A DNA stretch of 64,000 bases from Vulcanisaeta moutnovskia 768-28 (GCF_000190315.1 NC_015151.1:434001-498000); one strand, 5' to 3'; numbered from the stretch's first letter, positions 1 through 9,528 are shown. Notes: generated by a model not told the origin, from the sequence alone. Numbers and translations are program-made.

Positions 1-657
1 GCTGATGGCACAATGATAGAGATTGCCGAGAAGGGAATACTTTGGGTTAAAGTGACTGTTTACGGGAAGCAAGCACATGCCTCGCTCCCTGAGCTTGGCC
101 TCAATGCCTATAGGCTTGGTAGTGAATTAACGCTCGAAATAGACAGGAAGTTGCACGAAACGTTTAACCATGAGGATGCCTTATTCATACCACCGAAGTC
201 GACCTTTGAACCAACTAAGGTAGAACCTAATGTAGGGAATGTAAACACAATACCCGGTAGGCACGTATTCTATATTGACTGTAGGATATTGCCTAAGTAC
301 AACATCGATGATGTTCTTAAGATTATTAAGGATACGGCAAGTAATTACTGTAGTTCACATGGTTGTAGGGTCGATATTGAGGTTATTAGTAGGGATGATC
401 CCGTGCAACCAACCAGTGCAGATAGTGAGATTGTTAGGAGACTATCTAAGGCAATAAGAGTTGTCAGAGGACTAGAGCCCAGGTTAATGGGTATTGGTGG
501 TGGTACATACGCACGTTACTTAAGGGCCCGAGGTATACCCGTGGCCGTTTGGATGACCTCCAAGGAAACGGCTCACGCACCTGATGAGCATGTGCTCCTT
601 ACTGATGTTATAAATGACATAAAGACTGTAGTGGTGTCATTACTTACGGAACCATAG
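1..657 (+). CDS. M20-family metallopeptidase/deacylase, C-terminal part
   Basis: The frame is open from base 1, so the 5' end with the first metal-binding half lies outside the window; 218 residues are visible. They show the dimerisation-domain signature GKQAHASLPELGLNA near visible residues 25-39, a GGGTYARYL segment, and AHAPDEH close to the C-terminus, the place of a late metal ligand in the ArgE/DapE/CPG2 family. These enzymes are zinc-dependent cytoplasmic amidohydrolases that remove acyl groups or cleave peptides. The substrate cannot be told from this part (acetylornithine, succinyl-diaminopimelate, acetyl-lysine or a dipeptide are possible). Family certain, substrate unknown. Confidence 0.85.
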   Translation, partial: ADGTMIEIAEKGILWVKVTVYGKQAHASLPELGLNAYRLGSELTLEIDRKLHETFNHEDALFIPPKSTFEPTKVEPNVGNVNTIPGRHVFYIDCRILPKYNIDDVLKIIKDTASNYCSSHGCRVDIEVISRDDPVQPTSADSEIVRRLSKAIRVVRGLEPRLMGIGGGTYARYLRARGIPVAVWMTSKETAHAPDEHVLLTDVINDIKTVVVSLLTEP

Positions 658-714
658 TAAGTACGATCCATACCCTTTTAAATCCATAATTCTCTAGCCT
701 AACCGTAGGTAAAA

Positions 715-1665
715 ATGAGGGCTTTAATAACACTTGAACCATATGCAAGGAGTATAAACCCATACGATTTACTAGCTAGGATTAACTGTGGTCAAATCGT
801 TGAGTGTGGTCGTAATAAATGTATTATTGACCTGAGCGATTGCGATACAAATATTCTAACAATGCTTAGGGATATTAACTATGTTGGTCATATATCGATA
901 ATAGATCAAATAATTAGTAGGGACCTAGATACCCTATTCGTAGTGGCTAAAGAGACGTTGCTGGGCCTTATTGGTAATGGAGATGGTACATTTAAGGTCG
1001 TTGTTAGAAGGATGGATAAGAAGTACCCAGTGACTAGTATCGAGCTTGCAAAAAAGCTTGGTGAATACCTTGCTCAGTTCGCTAGGGTGGATTTGGAGGA
1101 TCCTGATTACATAGTGTATGTTGAGGTTAGGGATGACTCCTTCATAGTTGCTCATTCAACAAGAGATTTATTCCGTAAGAGGAGGGAGGCAATACCGAGT
1201 GATTGGGTGAATCGTGTGGTTGGTATTGTTGATGGTCCTAAGGAGGTTTACGAAGCGATGGATCTAGTACAATTAAGTCATGCATTAGGTATTGAGATTA
1301 GGTTAATAACTAATCCATTAATTGTTGATAGGGCGTTTAGAGCTTTGAGACTTGGTTCCTTACCTAGGGTTAGGATTGTGAATATTGATGAGGCGTTGAA
1401 TGGCATTGACATACCCATTGTGTTGTCAATGCATGCCAACTACAATGAGAGGAAGTTGATTGAGGTGAGTAGGGAGGCGTTTAGTAAGGGGTTGAGGATT
1501 GGCTTGATACTTGGTAATGAGTACGATGATGTTAGCCTGAACCTGAGGGGCAGGGCGATGTATGAAATTAGGCTTGGGCCCATGACTGGTCATCCTATGA
1601 GGACTACTATTGCGTTGGCTTACGGCATTAGTGTTATATACACAACGTGGTTAATGAATCAATGA
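715..1665 (+). CDS. THUMP-domain SPOUT-type RNA methyltransferase
   Basis: A 316-residue protein. Residues about 60-150 resemble a THUMP RNA-binding domain (VVRRMDKKYPVTSIELAKKL then DYIVYVEVRDD and FIVAHS), and about 160-316 resemble a SPOUT knot methyltransferase, ending in LGPMTGHPMRTTIALAYGI, the type of glycine-rich loop that binds S-adenosylmethionine. THUMP proteins act on tRNA, and a Thermococcus enzyme of this architecture has been reported to methylate tRNA. The modified base here is not deducible. The next gene starts inside the stop codon (ATGA), suggesting co-transcription. Start ATG 715 follows a TTTTAAATC promoter-like stretch. Confidence 0.65.
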   Translation: MRALITLEPYARSINPYDLLARINCGQIVECGRNKCIIDLSDCDTNILTMLRDINYVGHISIIDQIISRDLDTLFVVAKETLLGLIGNGDGTFKVVVRRMDKKYPVTSIELAKKLGEYLAQFARVDLEDPDYIVYVEVRDDSFIVAHSTRDLFRKRREAIPSDWVNRVVGIVDGPKEVYEAMDLVQLSHALGIEIRLITNPLIVDRAFRALRLGSLPRVRIVNIDEALNGIDIPIVLSMHANYNERKLIEVSREAFSKGLRIGLILGNEYDDVSLNLRGRAMYEIRLGPMTGHPMRTTIALAYGISVIYTTWLMNQ

Positions 1666-2195
1666 TGCTCCCGGAAGTTAATGTAGGGCGTGGTAGGTTC
1701 AAGGCGCTTCCTAGTAAGTATGCGTTGTTATTTATGGCTTGGTACTCGAGAGGTTCATCAATAAGTCTATATAGATTGTTGTTGATAACTTACTTGGCAT
1801 CATATATTGTTAGATACGTGTTCGAGCAACCGCCAATAAACAGTAAGTCCATACTAAGTGACTTGAGTGCTCTTGCTAGTGAGGGATTGATCGAGTTAAG
1901 AACAATAAACGGTAGGTTAATGGTCAAGGTCACTGATAAGGGTAGGCGATTAATAGGTGAGTTATACGGTATGAGCAACGAATACGTGCTATTTGGTGAT
2001 TACTTAATAGTGAAGTTGAGGGACTTGTTTAATGAGTTAATAAGGTTGGTCAATGCCTATCAGGATATGGATGCTGCAGTGCTACTCTCAGTGGCGTTTA
2101 GAGAGTTGTCACTTAAGGAAGGTGGTATTGAGGGCGATGCCCTGAGGGATTTAGCCCTTGATTTGAGGAGACCCTGCGAGAACGTGCTTGGTTAG
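1662..2195 (+). CDS. Conserved hypothetical protein with winged-helix-like segment
   Basis: I do not recognise the family. ATG 1662 overlaps the upstream stop as ATGA and is preferred to an in-frame GTG at 1647 that lies inside the methyltransferase gene. The product is about 177 residues. Residues 55-100 ([18 protein letters not shown]...[14 protein letters not shown]) look like a winged helix-turn-helix with a terminal wing; the rest is helical. It lies between an RNA methyltransferase gene and the L15e operon, so a role in RNA metabolism or regulation is possible but only inferred. Confidence 0.6.
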   Translation: MMLPEVNVGRGRFKALPSKYALLFMAWYSRGSSISLYRLLLITYLASYIVRYVFEQPPINSKSILSDLSALASEGLIELRTINGRLMVKVTDKGRRLIGELYGMSNEYVLFGDYLIVKLRDLFNELIRLVNAYQDMDAAVLLSVAFRELSLKEGGIEGDALRDLALDLRRPCENVLG

Positions 2196-2232
2196 CATAA
2201 TGTTTTTAATACCCACTCATAACCTGGTCTTG

Positions 2233-2811
2233 ATGGCGAGGGGACTTTATCACTATTTAGCTGAGGCGTGGGCTGGAGCCAGGAGTAGCTGGATTTGGGA
2301 CGTGATCATGAAGCAGAGATTGATAGAGTGGCGTAGGGAACCATCTATTGTTAGGGTTGAGAAACCCACGAGGATTAACAAGGCTAGGCAGTATGGTTAT
2401 AAGGCTAAGCAGGGCATAATAGTTGTTAGGGTCAGGCTTAGGAGGGGTCCATTCAACAGGAGAAGACCGAACAGTGGTAGGAGACCGAAGAGAATGGGTG
2501 TTTATGGAATAACCACTAGCAAGAGTCTCCAGTTAATTGCTGAAGAAAGGGCTGCCAGGAAGTACCCGAACATGGAGGTTCTCGGTTCATACTGGGTTGG
2601 TGAGGATGGCACGTACGTATGGTATGAGGTTATTCTTGTAGATCCAAGCCATCCAGCCATTAGGAGCGACTCAGACTTTGCGTGGCTCGTTGGTAAGGAG
2701 GATAAGGAGGGACGTAGGAGGAGAAGGCTGAGGGAGAGACAGAGGAAGTTGATTGAGAGATTAAGGAAGAAGGCTGAGCAGTCTCAGCAATCTCAATCCC
2801 AGCAATCATAA
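2233..2811 (+). CDS. rpl15e: Large-subunit ribosomal protein L15e
   Basis: The product begins [13 protein letters not shown], the usual N-terminus of L15e, so ATG 2233 is chosen over an in-frame start at 2188. It carries the arginine-rich stretch [19 protein letters not shown], which contacts rRNA, and [29 protein letters not shown]. At 192 residues it has about the normal length. The C-terminus is a charged tail ending in a glutamine/serine-rich run (QQSQSQQS), longer than is typical. It starts the cluster L15e - RNA-binding protein - Rnp3 - Rnp2, a gene order known in archaea. Confidence 0.95.
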   Translation: MARGLYHYLAEAWAGARSSWIWDVIMKQRLIEWRREPSIVRVEKPTRINKARQYGYKAKQGIIVVRVRLRRGPFNRRRPNSGRRPKRMGVYGITTSKSLQLIAEERAARKYPNMEVLGSYWVGEDGTYVWYEVILVDPSHPAIRSDSDFAWLVGKEDKEGRRRRRLRERQRKLIERLRKKAEQSQQSQSQQS

Positions 2812-2824
2812 ATTCTTATCTTTT

Positions 2825-3238
2825 ATGGCGATTGTTCAATTAGATCTTGAGGTTATTCTCCATGCAACTGAGGATCTTGATAAGACCGTTAATTACCTTG
2901 TAAGGTTATTAACAGATAAAGCACCAATAGTTATAGAAGTGCTTTATGGACATTACGGTAATCCAATATATAAGGTTCAATCATCCATTAAAAATGAGGA
3001 GCTTGCCATGAGTATCATTAAGTACGTATGTTCATCACTTACAAATAGGGATTACCTTCTGAGGACTGCGGTGAGTAGGGTAGATGATTCTGGGAATGTT
3101 TTCCTTAGGTTTGATAAGCAGGAGTTTGTGATGGGGCGTATTGTGCTTAGTGACGGAGATGACGTGATTAGGGTTAGGATTAAGATTACGGGTGTTGATG
3201 CTATGCAATTTATTAATGAGGTTTGTAAGTTATGGTAA
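2825..3238 (+). CDS. RNA-binding protein of the DUF54 type
   Basis: A 137-residue protein that fits the archaeal RNA-binding family often encoded between L15e and the RNase P p30 gene (PF01877, formerly DUF54). Typical pieces are an N-terminal VILHATEDLDKTVNYL and the later GHYGNPIYKV. Its length is normal. The gene starts 13 bases after L15e and its stop overlaps the Rnp3 start (3232), so it is translationally coupled to both. Members have been linked by context to exosome/RNase P operons; the precise role is not established. Confidence 0.75.
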   Translation: MAIVQLDLEVILHATEDLDKTVNYLVRLLTDKAPIVIEVLYGHYGNPIYKVQSSIKNEELAMSIIKYVCSSLTNRDYLLRTAVSRVDDSGNVFLRFDKQEFVMGRIVLSDGDDVIRVRIKITGVDAMQFINEVCKLW

Positions 3239-3840
3239 AAACAATGTTTGTAGAATTGCATTTGGGTTCAGCGGACAGGAGATTAATTAGCCTATTAAAG
3301 AGGCTTGGTTATGGTTTAGTGGCATTGATAATTAGTGGAAACAATGACATCGAGGAATTACCTGCATTCAGGAAGCTCGTGATTACAAAGGGAAGCGCCT
3401 GGAAAATAGGTTTGTCCAGGAGTTTTGACTTAGTGTCCGTAGTACCATGGAGCAGGTTTGCCCTTAATAAGTTAATAAGTGATGATAGGATTGACGCAAT
3501 AACGGTTAATGAAGTCAATAGGAAGGTCCTGCCATCAAAGGCTCAGGCTAGGGCCATGGCCAGGGAAGGTAAGGCATTGGAGATTGTCATAAACCCAATT
3601 GTGAGTAATGGCGAATCTGGACTTGCGTTTTTAAGGGATGTAATCAATGACTACTCAACAATCGATGGACTTAGAATCGTGGTATCACAGGGCATAAGTA
3701 AGGTGTCTGATGTTAGGAATCCTAGGGATATCGTGGAATTAATTAGGGTATTAACTGGTGTTGATGCTAAGCCCCTAATTAGTGAGAATCCTTATGAGTT
3801 ATTAGTTGATGCGTTATATAGGAGGGGTGTTTGTCTATGA
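3232..3840 (+). CDS. rnp3: RNase P protein component 3 (Rpp30 homologue)
   Basis: A 202-residue protein with the TIM-barrel-like Rpp30 fold pattern: VELHLGSADRRLISLLKRLG at the start, a middle FDLVSVVPWSRFALNKLISDDRIDAITV, and LEIVINPIVSN followed by an SQGI segment. It is a subunit of RNase P, which removes tRNA 5' leaders, and pairs with Rnp2/Pop5, encoded immediately downstream with an ATGA overlap. The start at 3232 overlaps the previous stop; an internal ATG at 3244 (MFVELHLG) is also possible. Known context: Thermoproteales of this group have a reduced RNase P RNA, and Rnp3 and Rnp2 are the protein subunits recognised there. Confidence 0.85.
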   Translation: MVKTMFVELHLGSADRRLISLLKRLGYGLVALIISGNNDIEELPAFRKLVITKGSAWKIGLSRSFDLVSVVPWSRFALNKLISDDRIDAITVNEVNRKVLPSKAQARAMAREGKALEIVINPIVSNGESGLAFLRDVINDYSTIDGLRIVVSQGISKVSDVRNPRDIVELIRVLTGVDAKPLISENPYELLVDALYRRGVCL

Positions 3841-4154
3841 TGTACGTGATTGTGGATGTTTATCCGGGGGATTCTATTGATAAGGTAATTACTGATTTAA
3901 ATAGTTGGTTTAGGTTATTCTCAGGTAAGGATGCAATAGGTTCTGAATTAAAGGTAATTGCTAAGTATGAGGGTAAGGGCAGGGTTGTGATTCAAGTACC
4001 TAGTAACTTACTTAAGTACTTGAGATCCGCGGTCATCATGGCTGGTAGAGAAAGTGATATTACGGTAATTACTGTGAAGGTAACTGGTACTATAAGGAAG
4101 GCCTTGGCAATTGCATCATCGGTTCCCTACCTATTTAATGAGTTCGTAGAGTAA
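3837..4154 (+). CDS. rnp2: RNase P protein component 2 (Pop5 homologue)
   Basis: About 105 residues, the usual Pop5 length, with the family-typical VTGTIRKALAIA near residues 83-94. Pop5 binds the catalytic domain of RNase P RNA together with Rpp30. ATG 3837 overlaps the Rnp3 stop codon (ATGA). A TTG at 3831, placed five bases after a GGAGG, is an alternative start adding two residues. Last gene of the L15e operon; a short gap and a convergent gene follow. Confidence 0.85.
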   Translation: MMYVIVDVYPGDSIDKVITDLNSWFRLFSGKDAIGSELKVIAKYEGKGRVVIQVPSNLLKYLRSAVIMAGRESDITVITVKVTGTIRKALAIASSVPYLFNEFVE

Positions 4155-4261
4155 GGCTAATCAGCTCGTCGTGAGCTCTTCATTACTCAGTTTTGATACC
4201 CATCATCATTAGTACTGGAGTTAGCCCGCTTATTTAAATGGCTTTATCAGCTGAGACCTAA

Positions 4262-4756
4262 TTATGGTATTGGTACTGCCTGTTTAATACTATAATAACC
4301 CCTGTTATAATATATTAATGGAACTTTATTGTTCATTATCTGGGCATCAAGAATTTCACCAATGAATATAGTATGGTCGCCACCTGGGTATTTAGCAACA
4401 ACCTTACAATCTAGATATGCAATTGCTCCTTCAATTATTGGAGAGCCCGTCTTTGCAGTTTTTACTTTCAATCCACTAAATCTCTCCTCCCTAGGCGCTG
4501 TTGCGAATTTAATGGCTAAATCCTTCATATCATCAGATAGTATGTTCACCGCATAGACATTTGACTTATCAATTGCCTCATGACTTGCGAGCCTCTTATC
4601 AATAGCTATGAGCACAAGTGGTGGATCAAGCGATAACGATGTAAATGAATTAACAGTTAATCCGTAATATTCATCATTATAGGTTGTTGTCACTATTGTA
4701 ACGCCTGTTGGATAATTCCTCATTACAGCCTTGAGTAATTCACTGGATATGGTCAT
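4262..4756 (-). CDS. Flavin reductase-like FMN-binding protein
   Basis: A 164-residue protein of the HpaC/flavin-reductase domain family: NYPTGVTIVTTTYNDEYYGLTVNSFTSLSLDPPLVLIAID is the characteristic N-terminal block that binds FMN, followed by NVYAVNILSDD and a GDHTIFIGEI block before the C-terminus. Members reduce free FMN/FAD with NAD(P)H for partner monooxygenases or act in other redox roles in the cytoplasm. No partner oxygenase is nearby. A stand-alone gene between the RNase P operon and the ABC transporter. Confidence 0.85.
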   Translation of the reverse strand: MTISSELLKAVMRNYPTGVTIVTTTYNDEYYGLTVNSFTSLSLDPPLVLIAIDKRLASHEAIDKSNVYAVNILSDDMKDLAIKFATAPREERFSGLKVKTAKTGSPIIEGAIAYLDCKVVAKYPGGDHTIFIGEILDAQIMNNKVPLIYYNRGYYSIKQAVPIP

Positions 4757-4804
4757 TACGGCATTAATAACGTATTATTATTAAAATCTTTAATCCTGTG
4801 CTAA

Positions 4805-5821
4805 TTATCTCTTAACATATAACCAGCATTTAACGAAGACGCCAGGCCTTGCCTCAACAACTGGTGGTTCTTGTTTCTTGCAAATATCCATTGCATATGG
4901 GCATCTTGGATGAAACCTACAGCCAGTCGGTGGATTGGCTAAGTTGGGCGGTTCACCAGGAGCTACCTTCCTTTCCCTCAACCTATTGCTTGGGTCCGGG
5001 TCTGGTATTGCCTCAATGAGTGATTGAGCATATGGATGAAGCGGATTCTTAACCACATCCCTAAATGGCCCATACTCAGCAAATTGCCCCGCATACATTA
5101 TCAGTATGTAGTCGCTGAAGTACTTCGCGGTTGATATGTCGTGGGTTATGTACATGAATGCCATCTTATGCCTTTGCTGAATATCCTTAAGTATAGTTAG
5201 TATCTCAACCCTTATTGATGCATCAAGCATTGATACGGGCTCATCAGCGACTATGTAGTCCGGGTCCGTTATTATTGCCCTCGCAATGGCAACCCTCTGT
5301 CTCTGGCCACCACTGAGCATGTGTGGGTACTTGTTCACGAAATCCTCAGGTGGTGTTAACTTAACCTCCTCAAGGGCTCTGTATATTCTTTCTTCTCTTT
5401 CTTTCATGGATATTCCCTGTACCATGAGTGGTTCCTCAAGTATAAAGTGTATGCTGTGGAATGGGTTAAGGCTTGAATATGGGTCTTGAAATACCATACT
5501 AACTCTCCTTCTAAATCCTATTTTCTTCAATTCCTCTTCCTTCATATGCGTTATATCATTGTCATCAAAGTATACTTCACCAGATATTGGCTCAAGAAGC
5601 CTGATCAATGTCCTACCTAATGTTGTCTTTCCACTGCCCGACTCACCAACTATTGCCAATGTAATGCCTCTATCAATGCTTAGGCTAATATCATCAACAG
5701 CCTTAACATACCTGGGCTTTGCAAATAGGCCGGGCTTTATGGTATAGTAAGTTCTCAATCTATGGGCAATGACAAGGCTATCCTTCCTAACCCATGGTGT
5801 GTCCTCAAAAACCCCAGGCAT
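4805..5821 (-). CDS. Peptide-type ABC transporter ATPase (OppF/DppF-like)
   Basis: A 338-residue ABC ATPase. Walker A GESGSGKTT is at residues 59-67, LSGGQRQRVAIARAI at 169-183 and Walker B/D-loop YIVADEPVSMLDAS near 189-202. A C-terminal oligopeptide/dipeptide extension GCRFHPRCPYAMDIC follows at about 302-316; these cysteine-rich tails can hold an Fe-S cluster in the family. It pairs with the next ATPase (5896-6885) and two permeases in one minus-strand cluster. It should energise uptake of peptides or, as known for many archaeal members, oligosaccharides. Confidence 0.93.
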   Translation of the reverse strand: MPGVFEDTPWVRKDSLVIAHRLRTYYTIKPGLFAKPRYVKAVDDISLSIDRGITLAIVGESGSGKTTLGRTLIRLLEPISGEVYFDDNDITHMKEEELKKIGFRRRVSMVFQDPYSSLNPFHSIHFILEEPLMVQGISMKEREERIYRALEEVKLTPPEDFVNKYPHMLSGGQRQRVAIARAIITDPDYIVADEPVSMLDASIRVEILTILKDIQQRHKMAFMYITHDISTAKYFSDYILIMYAGQFAEYGPFRDVVKNPLHPYAQSLIEAIPDPDPSNRLRERKVAPGEPPNLANPPTGCRFHPRCPYAMDICKKQEPPVVEARPGVFVKCWLYVKR

Positions 5822-5895
5822 ATAGCGATTATGCCTTTCAGGGATTGCTTAAAAATCTAACCTATATTTGCATTTATAATTTATTTGCTTATAAA

Positions 5896-6885
5896 TTATT
5901 TATATAACCAACAAGCCACAAGGTGCTTCCTGCTTGCCTTACCCTCGAGTTCCACCATAGGTGGTTCCTTCTCGTCACAAAGACCCTTTAGGTAATCCCT
6001 ATCCTTATAGAATGGGCATCTTGGATGAAATCTACAACCACTTGGCGGATTAATTAGGCTTGGTACTTCGCCAGGTATGAATGATAGTGTCTTGTCAGTT
6101 CTCAGTGTGGGCACGCTAGATATTAAGCCCTGGGTATATGGGTGGCTTGGGTTCGTATAAATATCCTCGGCGCCACCAATTTCCACAAGTTTTCCAGCAT
6201 ACATTATTGCCACTGAATCTGCGAGCTCACTTGCCAATGAGAGATCATGGGTTATGAATATGTATGACAGTTTATACTCCCACTTAAGTTTCTTAAGTAG
6301 ATTCATTATGTTTGCTTGGGTTATTACGTCGAGTGCTGATGTGGGTTCATCAAGAATTACGACCTTCGGATGGGCCATTATTGACATGGCTATTATCACC
6401 CTCTGTTTCATACCACCACTAAGTTGATGCGGATATCTATTCACTAAATCTCTGGGTAATCCGACGGATTCTAGGGCATCCATGGCCATTTTCAAAGCCT
6501 CATCTTTACCAGTTCCCTGTAATAGTAACGGTTCTGTCATTTGATCACCTATCTTGATCACGGGATTCAAGGCATTCATTGATGCTTGAGGTACCATTGC
6601 AATCCTCTTCCACCTAATCTCTCTCCTAAACTCCTCCTCAGGCATGTGAAGTATTTCCTTACCCTCTAGGTATATCTCACCATCAACAAGGGATACATTC
6701 CTCTCCCAAACTCTAACAAGTAACTTAGCAAGTGTTGATTTTCCACTGCCCGACTCACCAACTATTGCTAGGGTCTCTCCCTCGTCTAACTCAAAGGATA
6801 TGTTATCAACAGCCTTAACGATACCCTTAGTCGTGGTGTAGTAAAGCTTTACGTTTCTAACATCAAGCAATACCATGCTCATCAC
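5896..6885 (-). CDS. Peptide-type ABC transporter ATPase (OppD/DppD-like)
   Basis: A 329-residue ABC ATPase with Walker A GESGSGKST at residues 43-51, signature LSGGMKQRVIIAMSI, Walker B VVILDEPTSALDV, and the C-terminal oligo/dipeptide extension GCRFHPRCPFYKDRDYLKGL. It is the second nucleotide-binding subunit of the importer, acting at the inner face of the membrane. Its start overlaps the end of the DppC-like permease gene by four bases, so the two are co-translated. Several ATGs lie close together at the N-terminus, so the start could be a few codons downstream. Confidence 0.93.
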   Translation of the reverse strand: MMSMVLLDVRNVKLYYTTTKGIVKAVDNISFELDEGETLAIVGESGSGKSTLAKLLVRVWERNVSLVDGEIYLEGKEILHMPEEEFRREIRWKRIAMVPQASMNALNPVIKIGDQMTEPLLLQGTGKDEALKMAMDALESVGLPRDLVNRYPHQLSGGMKQRVIIAMSIMAHPKVVILDEPTSALDVITQANIMNLLKKLKWEYKLSYIFITHDLSLASELADSVAIMYAGKLVEIGGAEDIYTNPSHPYTQGLISSVPTLRTDKTLSFIPGEVPSLINPPSGCRFHPRCPFYKDRDYLKGLCDEKEPPMVELEGKASRKHLVACWLYK

Positions 6886-8303
6886 CCATATCTAAGCCTT
6901 GGATTAACCACGGGTTCTGAGGCCATTGCGGTTAATATAAATACCACTGCCACGAAAGCAACAAGTAGACCAGGTGGTATTACCCACCACCAGTAACCTG
7001 ATGTTAATGCACCAAATTCATCAGCATAATAGAGGAGCATACCCCATGTTGGGTATTCTGAGCCTGCTAAGCCGAGGAAGTTTATGGAGGCTAACGTTAA
7101 TATTGCACCGGGTACATTCGTGACCAGCAGGTAAAGTATGTATGGAATTATCTGAGGTAGAATGTGATTCCTCAATATCCACATCCTACTTGCGCCAGCT
7201 ATTACGGCTGACTCTATGTACTGGGCACTCCTTATCTGCATAATCATAGCCCTAATAATCCTAGCCGACGCGCCCCAGGATACAATTGCTAAGAATATCA
7301 CGGCATCCCAAATACTCCAACCAAACAGAACTGAGAAGACTATTAATAATGGAAAGGCAGGTAGTAATATTACGAAATCCGTGAGTCTCATTAGGGATTC
7401 ATCGGTTAATCCACCGTAAAATCCAGCAACAATACCAATTATTACTGCTATCACTACTATTATTAATGCAGAGAGCAGTCCAACAGCTAGGTCTATTGGG
7501 AAGCCAGCCAATAACCCAAGCCATAGGTCATGACCCTCATTATCAGTACCCATTAAACCATATGTCTGCCCCTGAAGTACTATTTCTAAGTTATTTCTAT
7601 TAATTACTGATGAGTTCTGTGAGAATACGTAAAAGACAAAGTCAAACTTATATGTTCCCTTTAATGGTGTTAATTTACCATTGTTAATTGTGTAAAATAT
7701 GTATGGCGTAGCCGAGGACCCAGTAGGCACTATACTACTTACATGGTATTCCTCATTATAGAATAGGTTAACCTGGCTTATAACCTCAGAAGCCACGCCA
7801 AACGTGGTTACTCTACTATTAATTGGCAAGGGACCAAGTGTTATTTTGCTTCCATCGGGTCTATAAACCGTTACTGATAACACAGGAGGTTGAGGCATGC
7901 TATATATAGCTGGGTTATTAATAACAATAAAGATCTCGCTCCATGGTTTATCATACTCATAATTAACATTAAATGTCACAGTAATATAGGTCACGCCATT
8001 CTGCTGCTGTACTGCGTATGTATAATCATGAACATAAACCTGGGGTGAATATACTGGGCCTATCAATGAGTTAATCCAAGCTGGTGGCGCGTATTGCGGA
8101 TTTAATTGCCAATACTTTGGATTATTCCACACACTTGCAAAGTTCGGTGGTAAAACAATAAGTGCATACATTGATACTACTACCAATATTATGAATAGCG
8201 CAGCGGATATCTTACCAGTACTTGACGAGAAGAACTCCTTAGTAATCTCGCTGGGGGTCATCCCTAGGATCCTAAACTCACGCTGCTTCTTTGCCATGCT
8301 CAT
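6882..8303 (-). CDS. ABC transporter permease (DppC-like) with large extracytoplasmic insert
   Basis: The C-terminal half (from about residue 245) is a standard DppC permease: MGTDNEGHDLWLGLLAGFPIDL, then helices and the EAA-type loop YIESAVIAGASRMWILRNHILP that contacts the ATPase. The first transmembrane helix (KISAALFIILVVVSMYALIVL) is followed by an insert of about 190 residues rich in Tyr, Asn, Pro and beta-strand patterns, absent from bacterial DppC of about 300 residues and expected outside the cell. Start ATG 8303 is chosen because it follows GGTG directly after the upstream stop; an ATG at 8297 is equally possible. Confidence 0.9.
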   Translation of the reverse strand: MSMAKKQREFRILGMTPSEITKEFFSSSTGKISAALFIILVVVSMYALIVLPPNFASVWNNPKYWQLNPQYAPPAWINSLIGPVYSPQVYVHDYTYAVQQQNGVTYITVTFNVNYEYDKPWSEIFIVINNPAIYSMPQPPVLSVTVYRPDGSKITLGPLPINSRVTTFGVASEVISQVNLFYNEEYHVSSIVPTGSSATPYIFYTINNGKLTPLKGTYKFDFVFYVFSQNSSVINRNNLEIVLQGQTYGLMGTDNEGHDLWLGLLAGFPIDLAVGLLSALIIVVIAVIIGIVAGFYGGLTDESLMRLTDFVILLPAFPLLIVFSVLFGWSIWDAVIFLAIVSWGASARIIRAMIMQIRSAQYIESAVIAGASRMWILRNHILPQIIPYILYLLVTNVPGAILTLASINFLGLAGSEYPTWGMLLYYADEFGALTSGYWWWVIPPGLLVAFVAVVFILTAMASEPVVNPRLRYG

Positions 8304-8307
8304 CACC

Positions 8308-9417
8308 TTACTCCCTAAGCCTTGGATCAAGCATTATATAAACAATTTCCATTATGAATATTATCACGATATAGAGTAGTGTTGAGGCATACGTAAGCGC
8401 AACTACGACGGGTAGATCAGGTGTTGGAGAACCAACAATTGCAATGTTATATACATAACCCAATCCCCACCAATGAAACACCATCTCCGTGACCAGGAAG
8501 CCACCGAATATTATGAATGGTATTGTTATGAAGATACTCGTTAATATTGAAGGAGCAGCAGGCCTGAGTATATACCTATTTACCACGTGATTCTCGGGTA
8601 ATCCCTTAATCTTCGCAAAGGTTACGAAATCCTCCTGAGAAATATTAAGTACCACAGTCCTTGCGAAATAGGCCCAACTACCAATATTAATTATTAGCAC
8701 AGTTATGAGAGGCAGTGTGAAGTGCCATAGTAAGTCAAGGACTGCCTGCGGTATTGTAAATACCTTAACTGGGTCTGTTAGCCACAATTCGTAGTACTTA
8801 GGACTTATTATACCGCCTGTTGGGAAGGAAATCGGTGAGTGCATTTGTGCTAGGTAAAATGAGAATATCAGTAGCATGACAATACCCAACCACCACTGAG
8901 GTATGCCATTAGCTAATGCTGCGTAGTACATAACTACTCTATCGGATTTAGAACCATATTTAAGGGCTGATCTAAGCCCTATCTCAATACCTATAAATGC
9001 GCTTAGCAATATGCCAAAGGTATCGAGGAGTATTGTACCAGGTAATGCAGATAATATTATATCAACAACCTTACCACCACCAACATTACCATACTCACTT
9101 GGGAAGTATGAGTAACCCCAATTAAAAACAATCATATTATACATTATGTAGAGGGTCCTAATCGCAGGTGGTTTATTAAGTCCGTAGGCGCTCTCCAATT
9201 CGGTCATTATTTGTGTTTGTAATTGCTGTATCTGTGTTGAGTTGTAGTGACCATGAAGCATTAAGTTCATTATTATGGACTTTGTCTCCATCATTATCTC
9301 ATCCTTAAGTATCTTTGATGCAGGTCCAGCTAGGGCAAAGGATATTACGAAGAGCACTATAAATAACAAAACAACCAGCGTTGCTGCTCTAACGGCAAGC
9401 GTCCTTGCAAGACCCAT
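8308..9417 (-). CDS. ABC transporter permease (DppB-like)
   Basis: A 369-residue membrane protein. An N-terminal helix (ATLVVLLFIVLFVISFALAG) precedes an extracytoplasmic loop of about 85 residues, then five more helices, with an EAA-type loop EDFVTFAKIKGLPENHVVNRYILRPA and the end MDPRLRE typical of DppB permeases. It forms the membrane channel with the DppC-like subunit encoded four bases downstream. It is the first of the four transporter-core genes after the binding protein; a gap of 111 bases separates it from that gene. Confidence 0.92.
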   Translation of the reverse strand: MGLARTLAVRAATLVVLLFIVLFVISFALAGPASKILKDEIMMETKSIIMNLMLHGHYNSTQIQQLQTQIMTELESAYGLNKPPAIRTLYIMYNMIVFNWGYSYFPSEYGNVGGGKVVDIILSALPGTILLDTFGILLSAFIGIEIGLRSALKYGSKSDRVVMYYAALANGIPQWWLGIVMLLIFSFYLAQMHSPISFPTGGIISPKYYELWLTDPVKVFTIPQAVLDLLWHFTLPLITVLIINIGSWAYFARTVVLNISQEDFVTFAKIKGLPENHVVNRYILRPAAPSILTSIFITIPFIIFGGFLVTEMVFHWWGLGYVYNIAIVGSPTPDLPVVVALTYASTLLYIVIIFIMEIVYIMLDPRLRE

Positions 9418-9528
9418 CGAACTTGAAGAAACTTCTCGCGTTATTTAAGCCTTACTAACGTTATGTAGCCCAATCTAGAATAAATATAAGAAAGAATTTT
9501 GATTAATTTTATCGTTTTACAAAAATAA

